Source: Paenibacillus montanisoli (lineage in GTDB: Bacteria; Bacillota; Bacilli; Paenibacillales; Paenibacillaceae). Taken from it: a DNA stretch of 64,000 nt. Shown piece by piece: positions 51,262 through 60,621 of this stretch (positions are counted from its first letter, which is position 1; each line of letters opens with the position of its first letter). Location of the stretch: assembly GCF_003268025.1 (NCBI RefSeq), contig NZ_QLUW01000003.1, positions 310,001 through 374,000 of the forward strand, written 5' to 3'. The notes beneath the pieces are model-generated. The model saw only the letters and a list, made by a program, of their open reading frames with translations. It searched no databases and was not told where the DNA came from. Position numbers and translations under genes: made by a program.

Positions 51262-52869
51262 ATGATCGAAATAACCGCTCAAACCGAACCGTCCCAAGTA
51301 TTTGTGCAAACGGATACCGAATGGAAGGCTCTGGAACGGGTTCGAGAAGGAGAATGGGGAACAACTGGAATTGCAATCAGCTTGGAAAAAGAAGGAGACG
51401 CTACTGCGGTCGTCCTGGAAGCGCCCGTTACGCCAATTCGAACGATCAAGCTTCGCTGGAACGAGCCGCCGCCCTGCAGTTTGAGAATTTTAGGCGATCA
51501 TTGGGAGCGGGCGTACGGCGATCTGGAATGGCGCGGGATCGTGGCGGAACGGGCGATGCCGTGGTATTTCCTGGCCCATAACGGGGTTCGGACGGATGGC
51601 TTTGGCGTCATGACGGGAGCCCGCTCGTTCTGTTATTGGCAGTTGGATACGGGCGGGTTGACTCTTACTGCCGATGTCACAAGCGGAAACGCGGGCGTGC
51701 GGTTAGGCAAGCGCCGGCTGCAGGCTGCCACAATAATGACGATGCGCGGCAAAGAAGGCGAATCCCCGTTTGAAGCGGCCAAACGCTTTTGTTCGGTGCT
51801 TTGCGAGAAGCCCGTCTTGCCGAAGCAGCCTGTTTACGGCGGAAACAATTGGTACTATGCCTATGGAAACAGCTCGCATGAAGCCATTCTCGAAGACTCT
51901 CGTTTTATCTCGTCGCTGTCGTCGCATGCAAGTAACCGCCCTTACATGGTGATTGATGATGGATGGCAGTACATTAGCGGTAAAGGCGGCAACGGCGGAC
52001 CTTGGGTAGGGAATGCCAAATTTCCGGACATGGAAAGGCTGGCTGGAGAGATGAAGGGGCTCGGCGTAAAGCCAGGGCTCTGGTGCCGTCCGCTGCTGAC
52101 GGCGGAAGACGTGCCGGCCGGCTGGATTCGTTACACGACGGCAGACGGCCACGTGCTGGACCCGAGCATCCCTGAGGTGATCGAACACGTCCGCGGGTCG
52201 GTGAAGAGTATGGTCGGCTGGGGATTTGAGCTTCTGAAGCATGATTTTACAACGTTCGATTTGCTCGGCCAATGGGGATTTACGATGAAATCGAAGCCTA
52301 ACTCGCTCCCGCAAGCATTCCGTGACGGTTCACGAACTACCGCGGAGATCACGTTGGACCTGTATCGGGCAATCGCGGAAGCTTCCGGCCAAGCGGACGT
52401 GATCGGCTGCAATACGTTCAGCCATTTGTCGGCCGGTTTGTTCGAAATCCAGCGCACGGGAGACGACACCAGCGGAAGATGGTGGGAGCGGACGCGTTAC
52501 ATGGGCGTCAATACGATGGCATTCCGCATGCCGCAGCATAACACCTTTTACAGCCATGACGCGGATTGTCTGGGACTTACGAAGGAAGTGCCGTGGGAGC
52601 TGAACCGGCAGTGGCTGCATTTGCTGGCGGGCAGCGGAACGCCGCTCTTTGTGTCCGTTGCGCCGAATTCAACGACCCGGGAACAGCAAGCGGAGCTTCG
52701 CCGCGCCTTCGAAATGGCAGCGATAGAGCAGCAGCCCGCCGAACCGCTGGATTGGCTGGAGACGACTTGTCCGAGCCGATGGCTGATGAACGGGAAGGAA
52801 ATCGACTACGATTGGAACAAGCTTTCCATCGAAGTGCTTGAGGAGAAGGAAAGCAGCTGGTGGCGGTAA
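51262..52869 (+). CDS. GH36/GH27-like alpha-galactosidase (melibiase-type) protein
   Basis: Protein of 535 residues. An N-terminal beta-sandwich (about 1-190) leads into a TIM barrel with the clan-D signs PYMVIDDGWQ, LLKHDFTTFD (KxD, the nucleophile Asp of this clan) and RTGDDTSGRWWE (probable acid/base Asp). No signal peptide. It is shorter than typical GH36 enzymes (about 700), lacking the long C-terminal sheet domain, so the specificity is uncertain. The ATG follows AAGGAG at a proper distance. The next genes encode a PLP enzyme and RidA, an unusual setting for a galactosidase. Confidence 0.78.
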   Translation: MIEITAQTEPSQVFVQTDTEWKALERVREGEWGTTGIAISLEKEGDATAVVLEAPVTPIRTIKLRWNEPPPCSLRILGDHWERAYGDLEWRGIVAERAMPWYFLAHNGVRTDGFGVMTGARSFCYWQLDTGGLTLTADVTSGNAGVRLGKRRLQAATIMTMRGKEGESPFEAAKRFCSVLCEKPVLPKQPVYGGNNWYYAYGNSSHEAILEDSRFISSLSSHASNRPYMVIDDGWQYISGKGGNGGPWVGNAKFPDMERLAGEMKGLGVKPGLWCRPLLTAEDVPAGWIRYTTADGHVLDPSIPEVIEHVRGSVKSMVGWGFELLKHDFTTFDLLGQWGFTMKSKPNSLPQAFRDGSRTTAEITLDLYRAIAEASGQADVIGCNTFSHLSAGLFEIQRTGDDTSGRWWERTRYMGVNTMAFRMPQHNTFYSHDADCLGLTKEVPWELNRQWLHLLAGSGTPLFVSVAPNSTTREQQAELRRAFEMAAIEQQPAEPLDWLETTCPSRWLMNGKEIDYDWNKLSIEVLEEKESSWWR

Positions 52870-52906
52870 CTGGATAAGCGATAAGAACGCATCGGAGGTG
52901 GCTTGG

Positions 52907-53995
52907 GTGGAAACTCAATGGGATACGCCCGCTGTACTCGTCGATCTGGATGTCCTGGAGCGCAACATTAGCGCTATGGCGGACAAGGCGCGGCAAGCGG
53001 GAGTGAAGCTAAGACCGCATGTGAAGACGCACAAGAGCGTATGGATCGCAAAGCAGCAGCTCCGGTATGGAGCGGCCGGCATTACTGTAGCTAAGCTCGG
53101 CGAAGCGGAGATTATGGCCGATGCCGGCATCTCGGATATTCTGATCGCTTATCCGATCGTGGGCAAGCCGAAGCTGGAGAGGCTCGGCCGATTGACGGCC
53201 AAGGCAGCCGTTACGGTGAGTACGGACGATCCTTTGACGGCTAAAGGGTTGTCCGATCTCGGAGAGTTCCTGAAGCGTCCGATCCGGCTGTACGTGGATG
53301 TAAACACGGGGCTGAATCGTTGCGGGAGAGAACCGGGCGAGCAAACGGCGGCGCTCGTTAAGCACATTTCCCGGATGCCTGGCGTAACGGTTGCCGGACT
53401 GATGACCCATGCGGGGCATTCGTACGGCAAGCCGGATGCCGAAGAGGTGCGCGCGATCGCCCGTAATGAGGCGGAAAGCTTGGTCCAGACGCAGCGCATG
53501 CTGCAGAGGGAGGGCATTGAAATCGAGGAGATCAGCGTAGGCTCCACACCGACCTCTATGTTCATAGGCGAGCTGACTGGCGTGACTGAAATGCGGCCAG
53601 GCACTTATGTGTTCGGCGATGGCATTCAGCTGTCGCTCGGTTCGATGACGAACGAGCAGTGCGCCGTGCATGTAGCCGTGACGGTAGTCGGCCACCCGCG
53701 CGAGGGGACCTATCTCGTCGACGGAGGCTCGAAAACGTTCTCCAGCGATCTGAATGCACACCGCTCCGGCTATGGCATTCTCCGGGACAATCCGGACGTT
53801 TATATCGAACGCATGAACGAAGAACACGGCTGGCTGCATGTTCCTCCGGGCGTGCGCTTCCAAATCGGCGAGCAGCTTCATATTGTGCCTAATCACGTGT
53901 GCCCGATGATCAATTTGCATGAGCGGTTGATCGGCGTGCGAGGCGGCCAAGCGGAGCATGAAATTGCCGTGGATGCTCGAGGAAAAATCACATAA
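52907..53995 (+). CDS. Fold type III PLP enzyme, D-serine dehydratase/D-threonine aldolase family
   Basis: PLP enzyme of 362 residues: an alanine-racemase-like N-terminal barrel with RPHVKTHKS (Lys about 40 should bind PLP), VDVNTGLNRCG, LMTHAGHSYG, VGSTPTSM and the C-terminal metal site NHVCPMIN. The HxC pair resembles the zinc ligands described for D-serine dehydratase, whereas D-threonine aldolase is described with HxD, so dehydratase activity (D-serine to pyruvate and ammonia) is favoured but not proven. I chose the GTG at 52907, seven bases after GGAGGTG. RidA, encoded next, would hydrolyse the aminoacrylate such an enzyme releases. Confidence 0.82.
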   Translation: METQWDTPAVLVDLDVLERNISAMADKARQAGVKLRPHVKTHKSVWIAKQQLRYGAAGITVAKLGEAEIMADAGISDILIAYPIVGKPKLERLGRLTAKAAVTVSTDDPLTAKGLSDLGEFLKRPIRLYVDVNTGLNRCGREPGEQTAALVKHISRMPGVTVAGLMTHAGHSYGKPDAEEVRAIARNEAESLVQTQRMLQREGIEIEEISVGSTPTSMFIGELTGVTEMRPGTYVFGDGIQLSLGSMTNEQCAVHVAVTVVGHPREGTYLVDGGSKTFSSDLNAHRSGYGILRDNPDVYIERMNEEHGWLHVPPGVRFQIGEQLHIVPNHVCPMINLHERLIGVRGGQAEHEIAVDARGKIT

Positions 53996-54017
53996 CCATC
54001 TAGGGAGGATGTAACCC

Positions 54018-54416
54018 ATGTCTATTGCAATATGGTCCGATAAAGCGCCGCAATTTCCGCTGCCGTTCTCGCATGCGGTTATCGCAGGCGATCTGGTGTA
54101 TGTTTCAGGGCAGGTTGGCGTATTTCCGCATAACCGCGAGCTTGCGGGGCCAACGATCGAGGAGCAGACGAGACAGGCGTTTGCGAATATCGAGATCATT
54201 TTAAAGGAGGCCGGTCTCACGCTCGAACATATCGTCAAGATGGATGTCCATCTGAGCAAAGCGGACGATTTGCCGGCATACAATCGCGTGTATGCGGAGC
54301 TGATGACAAAACCCTATCCGGCCAGAACGACCGTCGTCAGCGGCATCGGCGACTACCTGATCGAAATCGACGCGGTTGCTTACTCACCTTCTCCCCGTTC
54401 TGGCAGCAAAGGCTAG
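54018..54416 (+). CDS. ridA: RidA-family enamine/imine deaminase
   Basis: RidA/YjgF/UK114-family protein of 132 residues that hydrolyses reactive enamines such as 2-aminoacrylate produced by PLP enzymes. Family features: PFSHAVIAGDLVYVSGQVGV, EEQTRQAFANIEIILKEAGL, IVKMDVHLSKADDLPAYN, and the arginine in YPARTTV that binds the substrate carboxylate. GGGAGGATG precedes the ATG. It is 22 bases after the PLP-enzyme gene. Confidence 0.92.
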   Translation: MSIAIWSDKAPQFPLPFSHAVIAGDLVYVSGQVGVFPHNRELAGPTIEEQTRQAFANIEIILKEAGLTLEHIVKMDVHLSKADDLPAYNRVYAELMTKPYPARTTVVSGIGDYLIEIDAVAYSPSPRSGSKG

Positions 54417-54434
54417 TCCATCTCATTCACGAAA

Positions 54435-54468
54435 CCGAGCATCGTCAAAGATGCTCGGCTTTTTTTTT
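54435..54468 (+). terminator. Intrinsic terminator after ridA
   Basis: CCGAGCATC pairs with GATGCTCGG across GTCAAA, followed by C and nine T residues. Confidence 0.9.
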
Positions 54469-54565
54469 GCATACTGCCACCCCTAACATCCCACCCAGCA
54501 ACCTACACTTGTGTAAGCAGCACCAAATGGGTACAATAATGGGCTTAGAAGGGTGTGAATACCGT

Positions 54566-56389
54566 ATGCGCGCCATGTATAAGAAATATCTTCAGAATAA
54601 ATCGTTCTCGCGGATGATTCTGCTGTTTGCTTTTATCACGGTTACGACGATCATTGCCTTTTCTTATCTGATGTATGATTTCATGTCGCAGTCGATTATA
54701 CGAAGCGAGCTCGACAAACAGAAGAAAGCGATGGAGAGCGTCGACGTCTATTTGGGCGGGAAATATGAGTCCGCTCAATCGATCATTACGGACGTGCTGT
54801 CGGATAACGCATTGAACGGCAGCGTGACTTACCTGCTGCGGCATCCGATCGAGCAATATTTGAAATACCGGCTCGACCATTTCGATATAAGCGGCGCGAA
54901 GGCTTCGGGAGACAGCATCGAATATTTTCGGAAGAAGATCGAAGCGGATCACGATATCCGGAATCTCATTCTGTATAGCGACGAACAGCAGCTACTCTAC
55001 GCCTATAACACGCAGAAGACGTTGAAGCAGTACACGGCCAAAGCCGGCTTGTCCTATATTCCGGATGCTATGGCGATGGGACATAACGATGTCTCCGTAC
55101 CGAACAAATGGGTGCGGAAATTAATCGGACAACAGGATCCGAGGCTATACGCCGTGGACGTGCCGATTACCGATATCATTACGCTCAAGAAAATCGGCCA
55201 GATGGTCGTCTACTACAATTCGGACGGCTTGATGAAGGCGCTTTCCAGCTACAAGAACGATTTGAGAGGCAGCCTGCTCGTGCTTACGGCAGACGGACAA
55301 GTCGTCTTTGATTCGTCAGGCGTCTATTACGGCAAGAAATATCCGTACGCCGAAAAGATCAACAATAATGCCTACCAGAAGGTCATGCTGGAGGAAGAGT
55401 CCTATATCAACATGCTTGCTTCGAATAAGGCCGGCTACCGCGTTGTCGGCATTACGCCGATTAGCGAGCTTGCTGAATCCTACGGTGTCTTGAAGAGAAC
55501 GACCATCATGATCAGCTTGATCTGTATTTTGGTTCTTATTCTGATTCCGTCGGTCTATGTCATCAATTACGCCAAACGGACGAATCAAATTTTGCGGTTC
55601 ATGAACCTGGTGAAGGGCGGAGAGCTGACCAAACGGATCCAGGATACGAAAGAGGACGAGCTCGGCCAAATATCCAGGAATTTCAACGATATGCTCGACG
55701 AGCTGAACCGGTATATCGACAGCGTGTATAAAGCGGAAATCAAGCAAAAGCACACGGAGCTGGCGGCGCTGCAGGCGAGAGTCAATCCGCATTTTCTGTA
55801 CAATACGTTGGAAGTGATCCGGATGCGCGCCATTTCGCAGGGGGCGGGCGATGTGGGCGAGATGATTTACAGTCTGTCCGTGCTGTTCAAGAATACGGTT
55901 CAAAACAAGAAGGTTTACACGCTGAAGGATGAGCTGGAGGTATGCCGGATGTTTCTGGAGCTGTTCCGGATCCGGTATAAAGATAAGTTTGCCTACACGA
56001 TCGAATGCGATAAACGGCTTGAAAGCGTGCCGATCGTTAAAATGCTGCTGCAGCCGCTCGTGGAAAATTACATCGTCCACGGGATTCGCACGGATCGCAT
56101 CGATAATGCGATCGCGATTCGGGTGAAGCAGGATGACCCGGCATTCATTCATGTGCTAATCGAGGACAACGGCAAAGGGATGAGCAGCGAGCAGCTCGCG
56201 AAGGTTAGGAGGATGCTGAATCAGCCTGAGCCGCACAGCGAATCCTTCGGCATCAGCAGCGTGTACGAACGGCTGCGGCTGTTGTTTGGCGATCTGTATG
56301 GTATCGAGATGAACAGCACGGAGAACGAAGGCACTGAAATTACGCTTTGGTTTCCGACGACTGGAGGGAAATTAACCGGTGACGTATAG
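54566..56389 (+). CDS. YesM-type sensor histidine kinase
   Basis: Membrane histidine kinase of about 607 residues. TM1 (MILLFAFITVTTIIAFSYLM), an extracytoplasmic Cache-like sensor to about 340, TM2 (ISLICILVLILIPSVYVINY), a HAMP domain (MNLVKGGELTKRIQDTKEDE), the LytS/YesM-type His_kinase with phospho-accepting His409 in RVNPHFLYNTLEVI, and a HATPase with LLQPLVENYIVHGI and IEDNGKGMS. I chose the ATG at 54566 behind AGAAGGGTG; a longer frame to 54467 would begin in the preceding terminator. It overlaps the response regulator gene by 11 bases. Confidence 0.92.
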   Translation: MRAMYKKYLQNKSFSRMILLFAFITVTTIIAFSYLMYDFMSQSIIRSELDKQKKAMESVDVYLGGKYESAQSIITDVLSDNALNGSVTYLLRHPIEQYLKYRLDHFDISGAKASGDSIEYFRKKIEADHDIRNLILYSDEQQLLYAYNTQKTLKQYTAKAGLSYIPDAMAMGHNDVSVPNKWVRKLIGQQDPRLYAVDVPITDIITLKKIGQMVVYYNSDGLMKALSSYKNDLRGSLLVLTADGQVVFDSSGVYYGKKYPYAEKINNNAYQKVMLEEESYINMLASNKAGYRVVGITPISELAESYGVLKRTTIMISLICILVLILIPSVYVINYAKRTNQILRFMNLVKGGELTKRIQDTKEDELGQISRNFNDMLDELNRYIDSVYKAEIKQKHTELAALQARVNPHFLYNTLEVIRMRAISQGAGDVGEMIYSLSVLFKNTVQNKKVYTLKDELEVCRMFLELFRIRYKDKFAYTIECDKRLESVPIVKMLLQPLVENYIVHGIRTDRIDNAIAIRVKQDDPAFIHVLIEDNGKGMSSEQLAKVRRMLNQPEPHSESFGISSVYERLRLLFGDLYGIEMNSTENEGTEITLWFPTTGGKLTGDV

Positions 56390-57902
56390 AGTATTTATTG
56401 TGGATGACGAACCGTTTATTATCGAAGGCTTGTACGACATTGTGGACTGGGCTGGCTACGGCCTTGAAATCGTAGGGAACGCGGGCAACGGCAAGGACGC
56501 GCTGGAACTGCTTCGGCACACGCCCGCGGATCTGCTCATAACGGACATTTCGATGCCGATGATGGACGGGTTGCAGCTTATTCGCAGCGTGCGCGAGCTG
56601 AAGCCGGAGCTGAAGGTCATCGTGCTCAGCGGATTTGATGAGTTTGCCTACCTGAAGGAAGGCATGCGCCTTGGCATTGAGAATTACTTGCTGAAGCCGA
56701 TCAATCTGGAGGAGCTGAAATCAACGCTGGCCAGCACGGTTAACAAGCTGGATGCGGCAGTGCCGGAACGGAAACCTAGTCCGTACGACATTCGGATTCT
56801 AACCGACAATGTTCTCTATCGTTGGTTGACCCGATCGATTGCCGCCCAGGAATTCGAGGAGCGCGCGCGGCTGCTTCAGCTAAAGTTGGATGCTCCCTAT
56901 GTGCTGATAGCGGTTGTTCGTGCGGATGAGCCGGCTTCGCATCTCTTGGAATCGAGCCTCGTTTCTACGCATGCCGAAGAAGGGCTGCCTGCCATCATTC
57001 CGTTTCGCGATATCGATGGCGACCGTGTGTTGATCATTCCAATTGAAGAGAAAGAAGAAGGGAAGAGACATGAAGTCAAGCTGTTAAGCCGGATCAAAGC
57101 TCTAGTGCCGTCTGCGCTCCTATCGTTGGGAAGCCCGCGGCGGATGTCGGATGAGGCGCATCTCAGCTATGAGGAGGCGAAGCGGGCACAGCAATATTTT
57201 ATTCTCTACCCGAGCGATGAAATGGTCGATTACGAGCAGCTTCCTGCAGCGCAGGACAAAGCAGAGGGGCAGTTTGCGCTCGATTGGTCCGCATATTCCA
57301 AGTGGATAGTTGCCAAAGATAAGGAGGCGCTGTTCGCGCAAATCGACGATGATTTCAAGCGCATGCAGCAAATCGGCGGCATGACCCCGGATGATGTCCG
57401 GCAGGCCGTTGTCGAGATGCTGATTCGTTTCAAGATGGAGCTGCAGCAGATCAAAGGGTTGGAGGAGCCGGAGTTGTTCCGAAGCTGGTTCGAGCAAGCG
57501 CAAAGCTTGGAGCACATCACCGAATTGGCCGACACCGTCAAGCAGGCGGCGGATGTTGTCGTCGAATCGCTTGTTCAGGACAGCAAGAGCCCGATCGTAA
57601 AGACCGTTCTGAAGCATATTCACGAATCGTATGCCAAGGAGCTGTCGCTGAAGGGGCTGGGCAGCCAGTTTCACGTTCATCCAGTCTATTTAGGCAAGCT
57701 GTTCCAGAAAGAGGTCAAGGAATCGTTCACGGACTATATCAACAAATACCGGATCGAGCAAGCGAAGCTGCTGCTGCGCGAGTCTCAGCTTAAGGTTCAG
57801 GATATCGCCAGAGAAGTCGGGTACTGGGAAGCCGGGTACTTCTATAAGCAGTTTAAAAAATACGTCGGCATCTCGCCGATGGAGTACAGAGAGCTGCTGT
57901 GA
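56379..57902 (+). CDS. YesN-type response regulator with AraC DNA-binding domain
   Basis: Response regulator of 507 residues: receiver domain (1-120) with acidic pocket VDDEPF, phospho-acceptor Asp56 in LLITDISMP and Lys in LLKPIN, a long middle domain, then an AraC double helix-turn-helix (about 405-505; LSLKGLGSQFHVHPVYLGKL and VQDIAREVGYWEAGYFYKQF). The start is a GTG at 56379, inside the kinase gene's end. It likely activates the transporter D operon just downstream in response to an extracellular mannoside sensed by the kinase. Confidence 0.92.
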   Translation: MTYRVFIVDDEPFIIEGLYDIVDWAGYGLEIVGNAGNGKDALELLRHTPADLLITDISMPMMDGLQLIRSVRELKPELKVIVLSGFDEFAYLKEGMRLGIENYLLKPINLEELKSTLASTVNKLDAAVPERKPSPYDIRILTDNVLYRWLTRSIAAQEFEERARLLQLKLDAPYVLIAVVRADEPASHLLESSLVSTHAEEGLPAIIPFRDIDGDRVLIIPIEEKEEGKRHEVKLLSRIKALVPSALLSLGSPRRMSDEAHLSYEEAKRAQQYFILYPSDEMVDYEQLPAAQDKAEGQFALDWSAYSKWIVAKDKEALFAQIDDDFKRMQQIGGMTPDDVRQAVVEMLIRFKMELQQIKGLEEPELFRSWFEQAQSLEHITELADTVKQAADVVVESLVQDSKSPIVKTVLKHIHESYAKELSLKGLGSQFHVHPVYLGKLFQKEVKESFTDYINKYRIEQAKLLLRESQLKVQDIAREVGYWEAGYFYKQFKKYVGISPMEYRELL

Positions 57903-57916
57903 CGGCTGCGGCATAT

Positions 57917-57946
57917 AACGGCTTTGCTTCGGGCAAGGCCGTTTTT
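57917..57946 (+). terminator. Terminator after the two-component genes
   Basis: AACGGC with TTGC arms pairs with GCAA and GCCGTT around a small loop, followed by a run of T. It separates the regulator genes from transporter D. Confidence 0.75.
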
Positions 57947-58003
57947 TCATTTTGAAAGCCCTTTCTTTATTTTGTACACTTTATATTTAGTTTGTTGTCT
58001 ATA

Positions 58004-58017
58004 TGAAAGTGTTTTCA
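58004..58017 (+). promoter_or_regulatory. Probable catabolite-responsive element (cre)
   Basis: TGAAAGTGTTTTCA fits the CcpA site consensus TGNAANCGNWNNCW with one change (TG for the central CG). It lies 66 bases before the binding-protein start, suggesting glucose repression of transporter D. Confidence 0.6.
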
Positions 58018-58082
58018 CGGCGTAAAGTAAAGACAAGCAGTAATCACATATAAGCTTCATCACCTACGAGGAGGGTCAAGCA

Positions 58083-59585
58083 ATGAGAATCAAAAGCAAG
58101 AGCAAGAAGAGCGTGTTGTACGGTCTGACACTGCTGCTTTCGGCAGGCATGGTGCTTAGCGCATGCGGGAAAAACGCGGATAACGGCGGCAATACGGCGG
58201 CAAGCAATTCGAATACGGAAACGTCAACTGAAAAGCCTGTCGAACTCATTTGGTACACCATCGGTACTCCACAGAAAGACGTAGACAAAGTTATGGCTGA
58301 AGTCAATAAATACACGTCCGAGAAAATCGGCGTAACGGTCAAAATGAACATGCTCGACTGGGGCGACTACGACCAGAAAATGAAGGTCATGACCGCTTCC
58401 GGCGAGCCGATGGATATCATGTTCTCGGCATCATGGGCGTTCGATTACGTACAAAATTCGAGAAAAGGCGCTTTCGCCAGCCTCGACGAGCTGCTGCAGA
58501 AGGAAGGCAAAGGCATCACGGAGGTTCTTGATCCCGCGTTCCTCCAAGGCTCCAAGGTTGACGGACACAACTACGGCATCCCGGCAAACAAGGAGCTTCC
58601 GGCTCAAGAAGTATGGCGCTTTAACAAGAACCTGCTGGATAAATACAAGCTGGACATCAAGGGCGTAGGCTCTCTTGAGAGCTTGGAGCCATTGCTCAAA
58701 ACGATTAAAGCAAACGAGCCAACGGTTACGCCATTCGCGTTGGATAAGAACTACGTGCCGTATGTGCCGTACGATTACATTATTCAAGGTCTGCCGATGG
58801 GCGTTAAGCTCGACAGCACCGACCTGAAAGTGGTCAACGTACTCGAAACGCCTGAGATGAAGCAAGCGCTGCAAACGATGCGCAAGTACTACAAAGCGGG
58901 CTATGTTTCCGCGGAAGCGGCGACAACGACCTCCGTCAGCGACCTGCAAACAGCGGGCAAATGGTTCCTGGACCGTGCGGCGACGCAACCGTTTGCGGAC
59001 AACGCATGGTCTTCCAGCTACGGCTATCCGGTCGTATCGACGCCGGCCAGCGACTCGATCATCTACAACTGGTCGGTTATGGGCTCGCTGCAAACGATCT
59101 CCGCGAATTCCGAGCATCCGGACAAAGCAATGGCGTTCCTGAACCTGCTGAACACGGACCCATACCTGCGCAACCTGGTCGACTCCGGTATTGAAGGCGT
59201 TCACTACAAGAAGACAGCCGACAACCGGATGGAGAACTTGGCGGATTCCAAGAACTACGATATGCCGACGTTCTCGCTTGGAAACATTATGCTGACATAC
59301 CTCAACCCAAGCGATCCGGATAATAAGTGGGAAAGCTTTAAGGAGTTTAACTCCGCAGGCAAGAAAGCGCCTACGCTCGGCTTTAACTTTGACAGTTCCA
59401 AAGTAGCGACAGAGCTTGCAGCCGTTCAGAACGTGAAGGAAGAGTTCATGTCCGCGCTTTATACAGGTACCGTTGAACCGGACGAGTACTTGCCGAAAGC
59501 GGTAGAGAAGCTGAATGCGGCAGGCTTCGGCAAGATCATCGAAGAAGCGCAGCGTCAGCTGGATGAATGGAAAGCAGCACAATAA
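58083..59585 (+). CDS. Extracellular solute-binding lipoprotein (transporter D)
   Basis: Binding lipoprotein of 500 residues with lipobox MVLSAC (Cys28), a short Asn/Ser/Thr linker and the binding fold opening VELIWYTIGTPQKDVDKVMA. It is close in type to the proteins of transporters A and B (NSEHPDKAMAFLNLL, DSGIEGVHYKK). GAGGAGGG precedes the ATG at 58083. With GH125 in the same operon, an alpha-1,6-mannose oligosaccharide is a reasonable ligand. Confidence 0.92.
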   Translation: MRIKSKSKKSVLYGLTLLLSAGMVLSACGKNADNGGNTAASNSNTETSTEKPVELIWYTIGTPQKDVDKVMAEVNKYTSEKIGVTVKMNMLDWGDYDQKMKVMTASGEPMDIMFSASWAFDYVQNSRKGAFASLDELLQKEGKGITEVLDPAFLQGSKVDGHNYGIPANKELPAQEVWRFNKNLLDKYKLDIKGVGSLESLEPLLKTIKANEPTVTPFALDKNYVPYVPYDYIIQGLPMGVKLDSTDLKVVNVLETPEMKQALQTMRKYYKAGYVSAEAATTTSVSDLQTAGKWFLDRAATQPFADNAWSSSYGYPVVSTPASDSIIYNWSVMGSLQTISANSEHPDKAMAFLNLLNTDPYLRNLVDSGIEGVHYKKTADNRMENLADSKNYDMPTFSLGNIMLTYLNPSDPDNKWESFKEFNSAGKKAPTLGFNFDSSKVATELAAVQNVKEEFMSALYTGTVEPDEYLPKAVEKLNAAGFGKIIEEAQRQLDEWKAAQ

Positions 59586-59604
59586 GAAGCGAAACCCAAA
59601 GAAC

Positions 59605-59630
59605 GGAGGCGGATGCATGCGTCCGCCTCC
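59605..59630 (+). other. Intercistronic palindrome after binding-protein gene D
   Basis: GGAGGCGGA and TCCGCCTCC flank GCATGC-type sequence, giving an almost perfect 26-base palindrome. No T-tract follows. It sits in the same place as the hairpin after binding-protein gene A and likely sets the binding-protein to permease ratio. Confidence 0.7.
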
Positions 59631-59670
59631 TTCACTTTGAGTCAAGCATGCAGGAAGGAGCCTGACAGCC

Positions 59671-60603
59671 GTGCTTAAAACCTTTTTCAAAGATCTGATC
59701 AAAAATAAAGCGATGCTACTGATGGTGCTCCCGGGGACAATCTGGTTCTTCTTCTTCTCCTATCTGCCGATGGCCGGCACGGTGATCGCCTTTAAGCAAT
59801 ACCGCTACAGCCGCGACGGATTTCTGGCGAGCATTCTGGAAAGCAAATGGGTCGGCTTGCAAAATTTCAAGTTTCTGTTCAGCACGAGCGACGCTTACAT
59901 CATTACGCGCAATACGGTGCTGTATAACGTCGTGTTTATCGTTCTTGGTTTATTCTTCTCCGTCGCGATGGCGGTCATTCTTTCGGAAATCGTCAATAAG
60001 CGGCTGTCCAAGCTGTATCAGACCGGCATGTTCATGCCGTACTTCCTGTCTTGGGTTATCGTCGGTTACTTCGTATTCAGCTTTCTCAGCACGGATCGCG
60101 GGGTATTGAATCATATTTTGACCTCCCTAGGCAAGGATCCGGTGAGCTGGTATTCCGAGAGCACCGCTTGGCCGTATATGCTCGTTCTCATTAGTTTATG
60201 GAAGTCGATCGGCTATAACAGCGTCGTCTATCTGGCGGCCATCATGGGGATCGACAAGTCGCTCTATGAAGCGGCGATGATCGACGGGGCAAACAAGTGG
60301 CAGCAAATCCGCAGCATTACCGTCCCGATGCTGACGCCGCTGATGACGATCCTGACGCTGCTCGCGATCGGCCGGATTTTCTACGCCGACTTCGGCTTGT
60401 TCTACCAAGTGCCGCGCGATTCCGGCGCGCTTTACAGCGTGACGAACGTCATCGACACCTACGTGTACCGCGGCTTGAAAACGACGGGCGAGATCGGCAT
60501 GAGCACCGCAGCGGGCCTGTACCAGTCCTTCGTCGGCTTTGTCCTCATCATCGCATCGAATGCTATCGTCCGCAAATTCAATAAGGACAATGCTTTATTG
60601 TAA
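59671..60603 (+). CDS. Sugar ABC transporter permease, LplB family (transporter D)
   Basis: First permease of transporter D, 310 residues, six membrane segments, the opening VLPGTIWFFFFSYLPMAGTV and the EAA loop EAAMIDGANKWQQIRSITVP. The start is a GTG at 59671, about ten bases after AAGGAG. It follows the intercistronic palindrome and is 18 bases before the YtcP-type gene. Confidence 0.9.
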   Translation: MLKTFFKDLIKNKAMLLMVLPGTIWFFFFSYLPMAGTVIAFKQYRYSRDGFLASILESKWVGLQNFKFLFSTSDAYIITRNTVLYNVVFIVLGLFFSVAMAVILSEIVNKRLSKLYQTGMFMPYFLSWVIVGYFVFSFLSTDRGVLNHILTSLGKDPVSWYSESTAWPYMLVLISLWKSIGYNSVVYLAAIMGIDKSLYEAAMIDGANKWQQIRSITVPMLTPLMTILTLLAIGRIFYADFGLFYQVPRDSGALYSVTNVIDTYVYRGLKTTGEIGMSTAAGLYQSFVGFVLIIASNAIVRKFNKDNALL

Positions 60604-60621
60604 CAGGAAGGAGGAACCGCT

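Noticed and set aside
53009..54283. Long minus-strand open frame (424 codons) opposite the PLP enzyme and ridA
   Set aside because: It spans two convincing plus-strand genes and shows no domain; it is a coding-strand shadow.
58431..59702. Long minus-strand open frame (423 codons) opposite binding-protein gene D
   Set aside because: Antisense shadow of a clear lipoprotein gene, Arg-rich, without any recognisable family.
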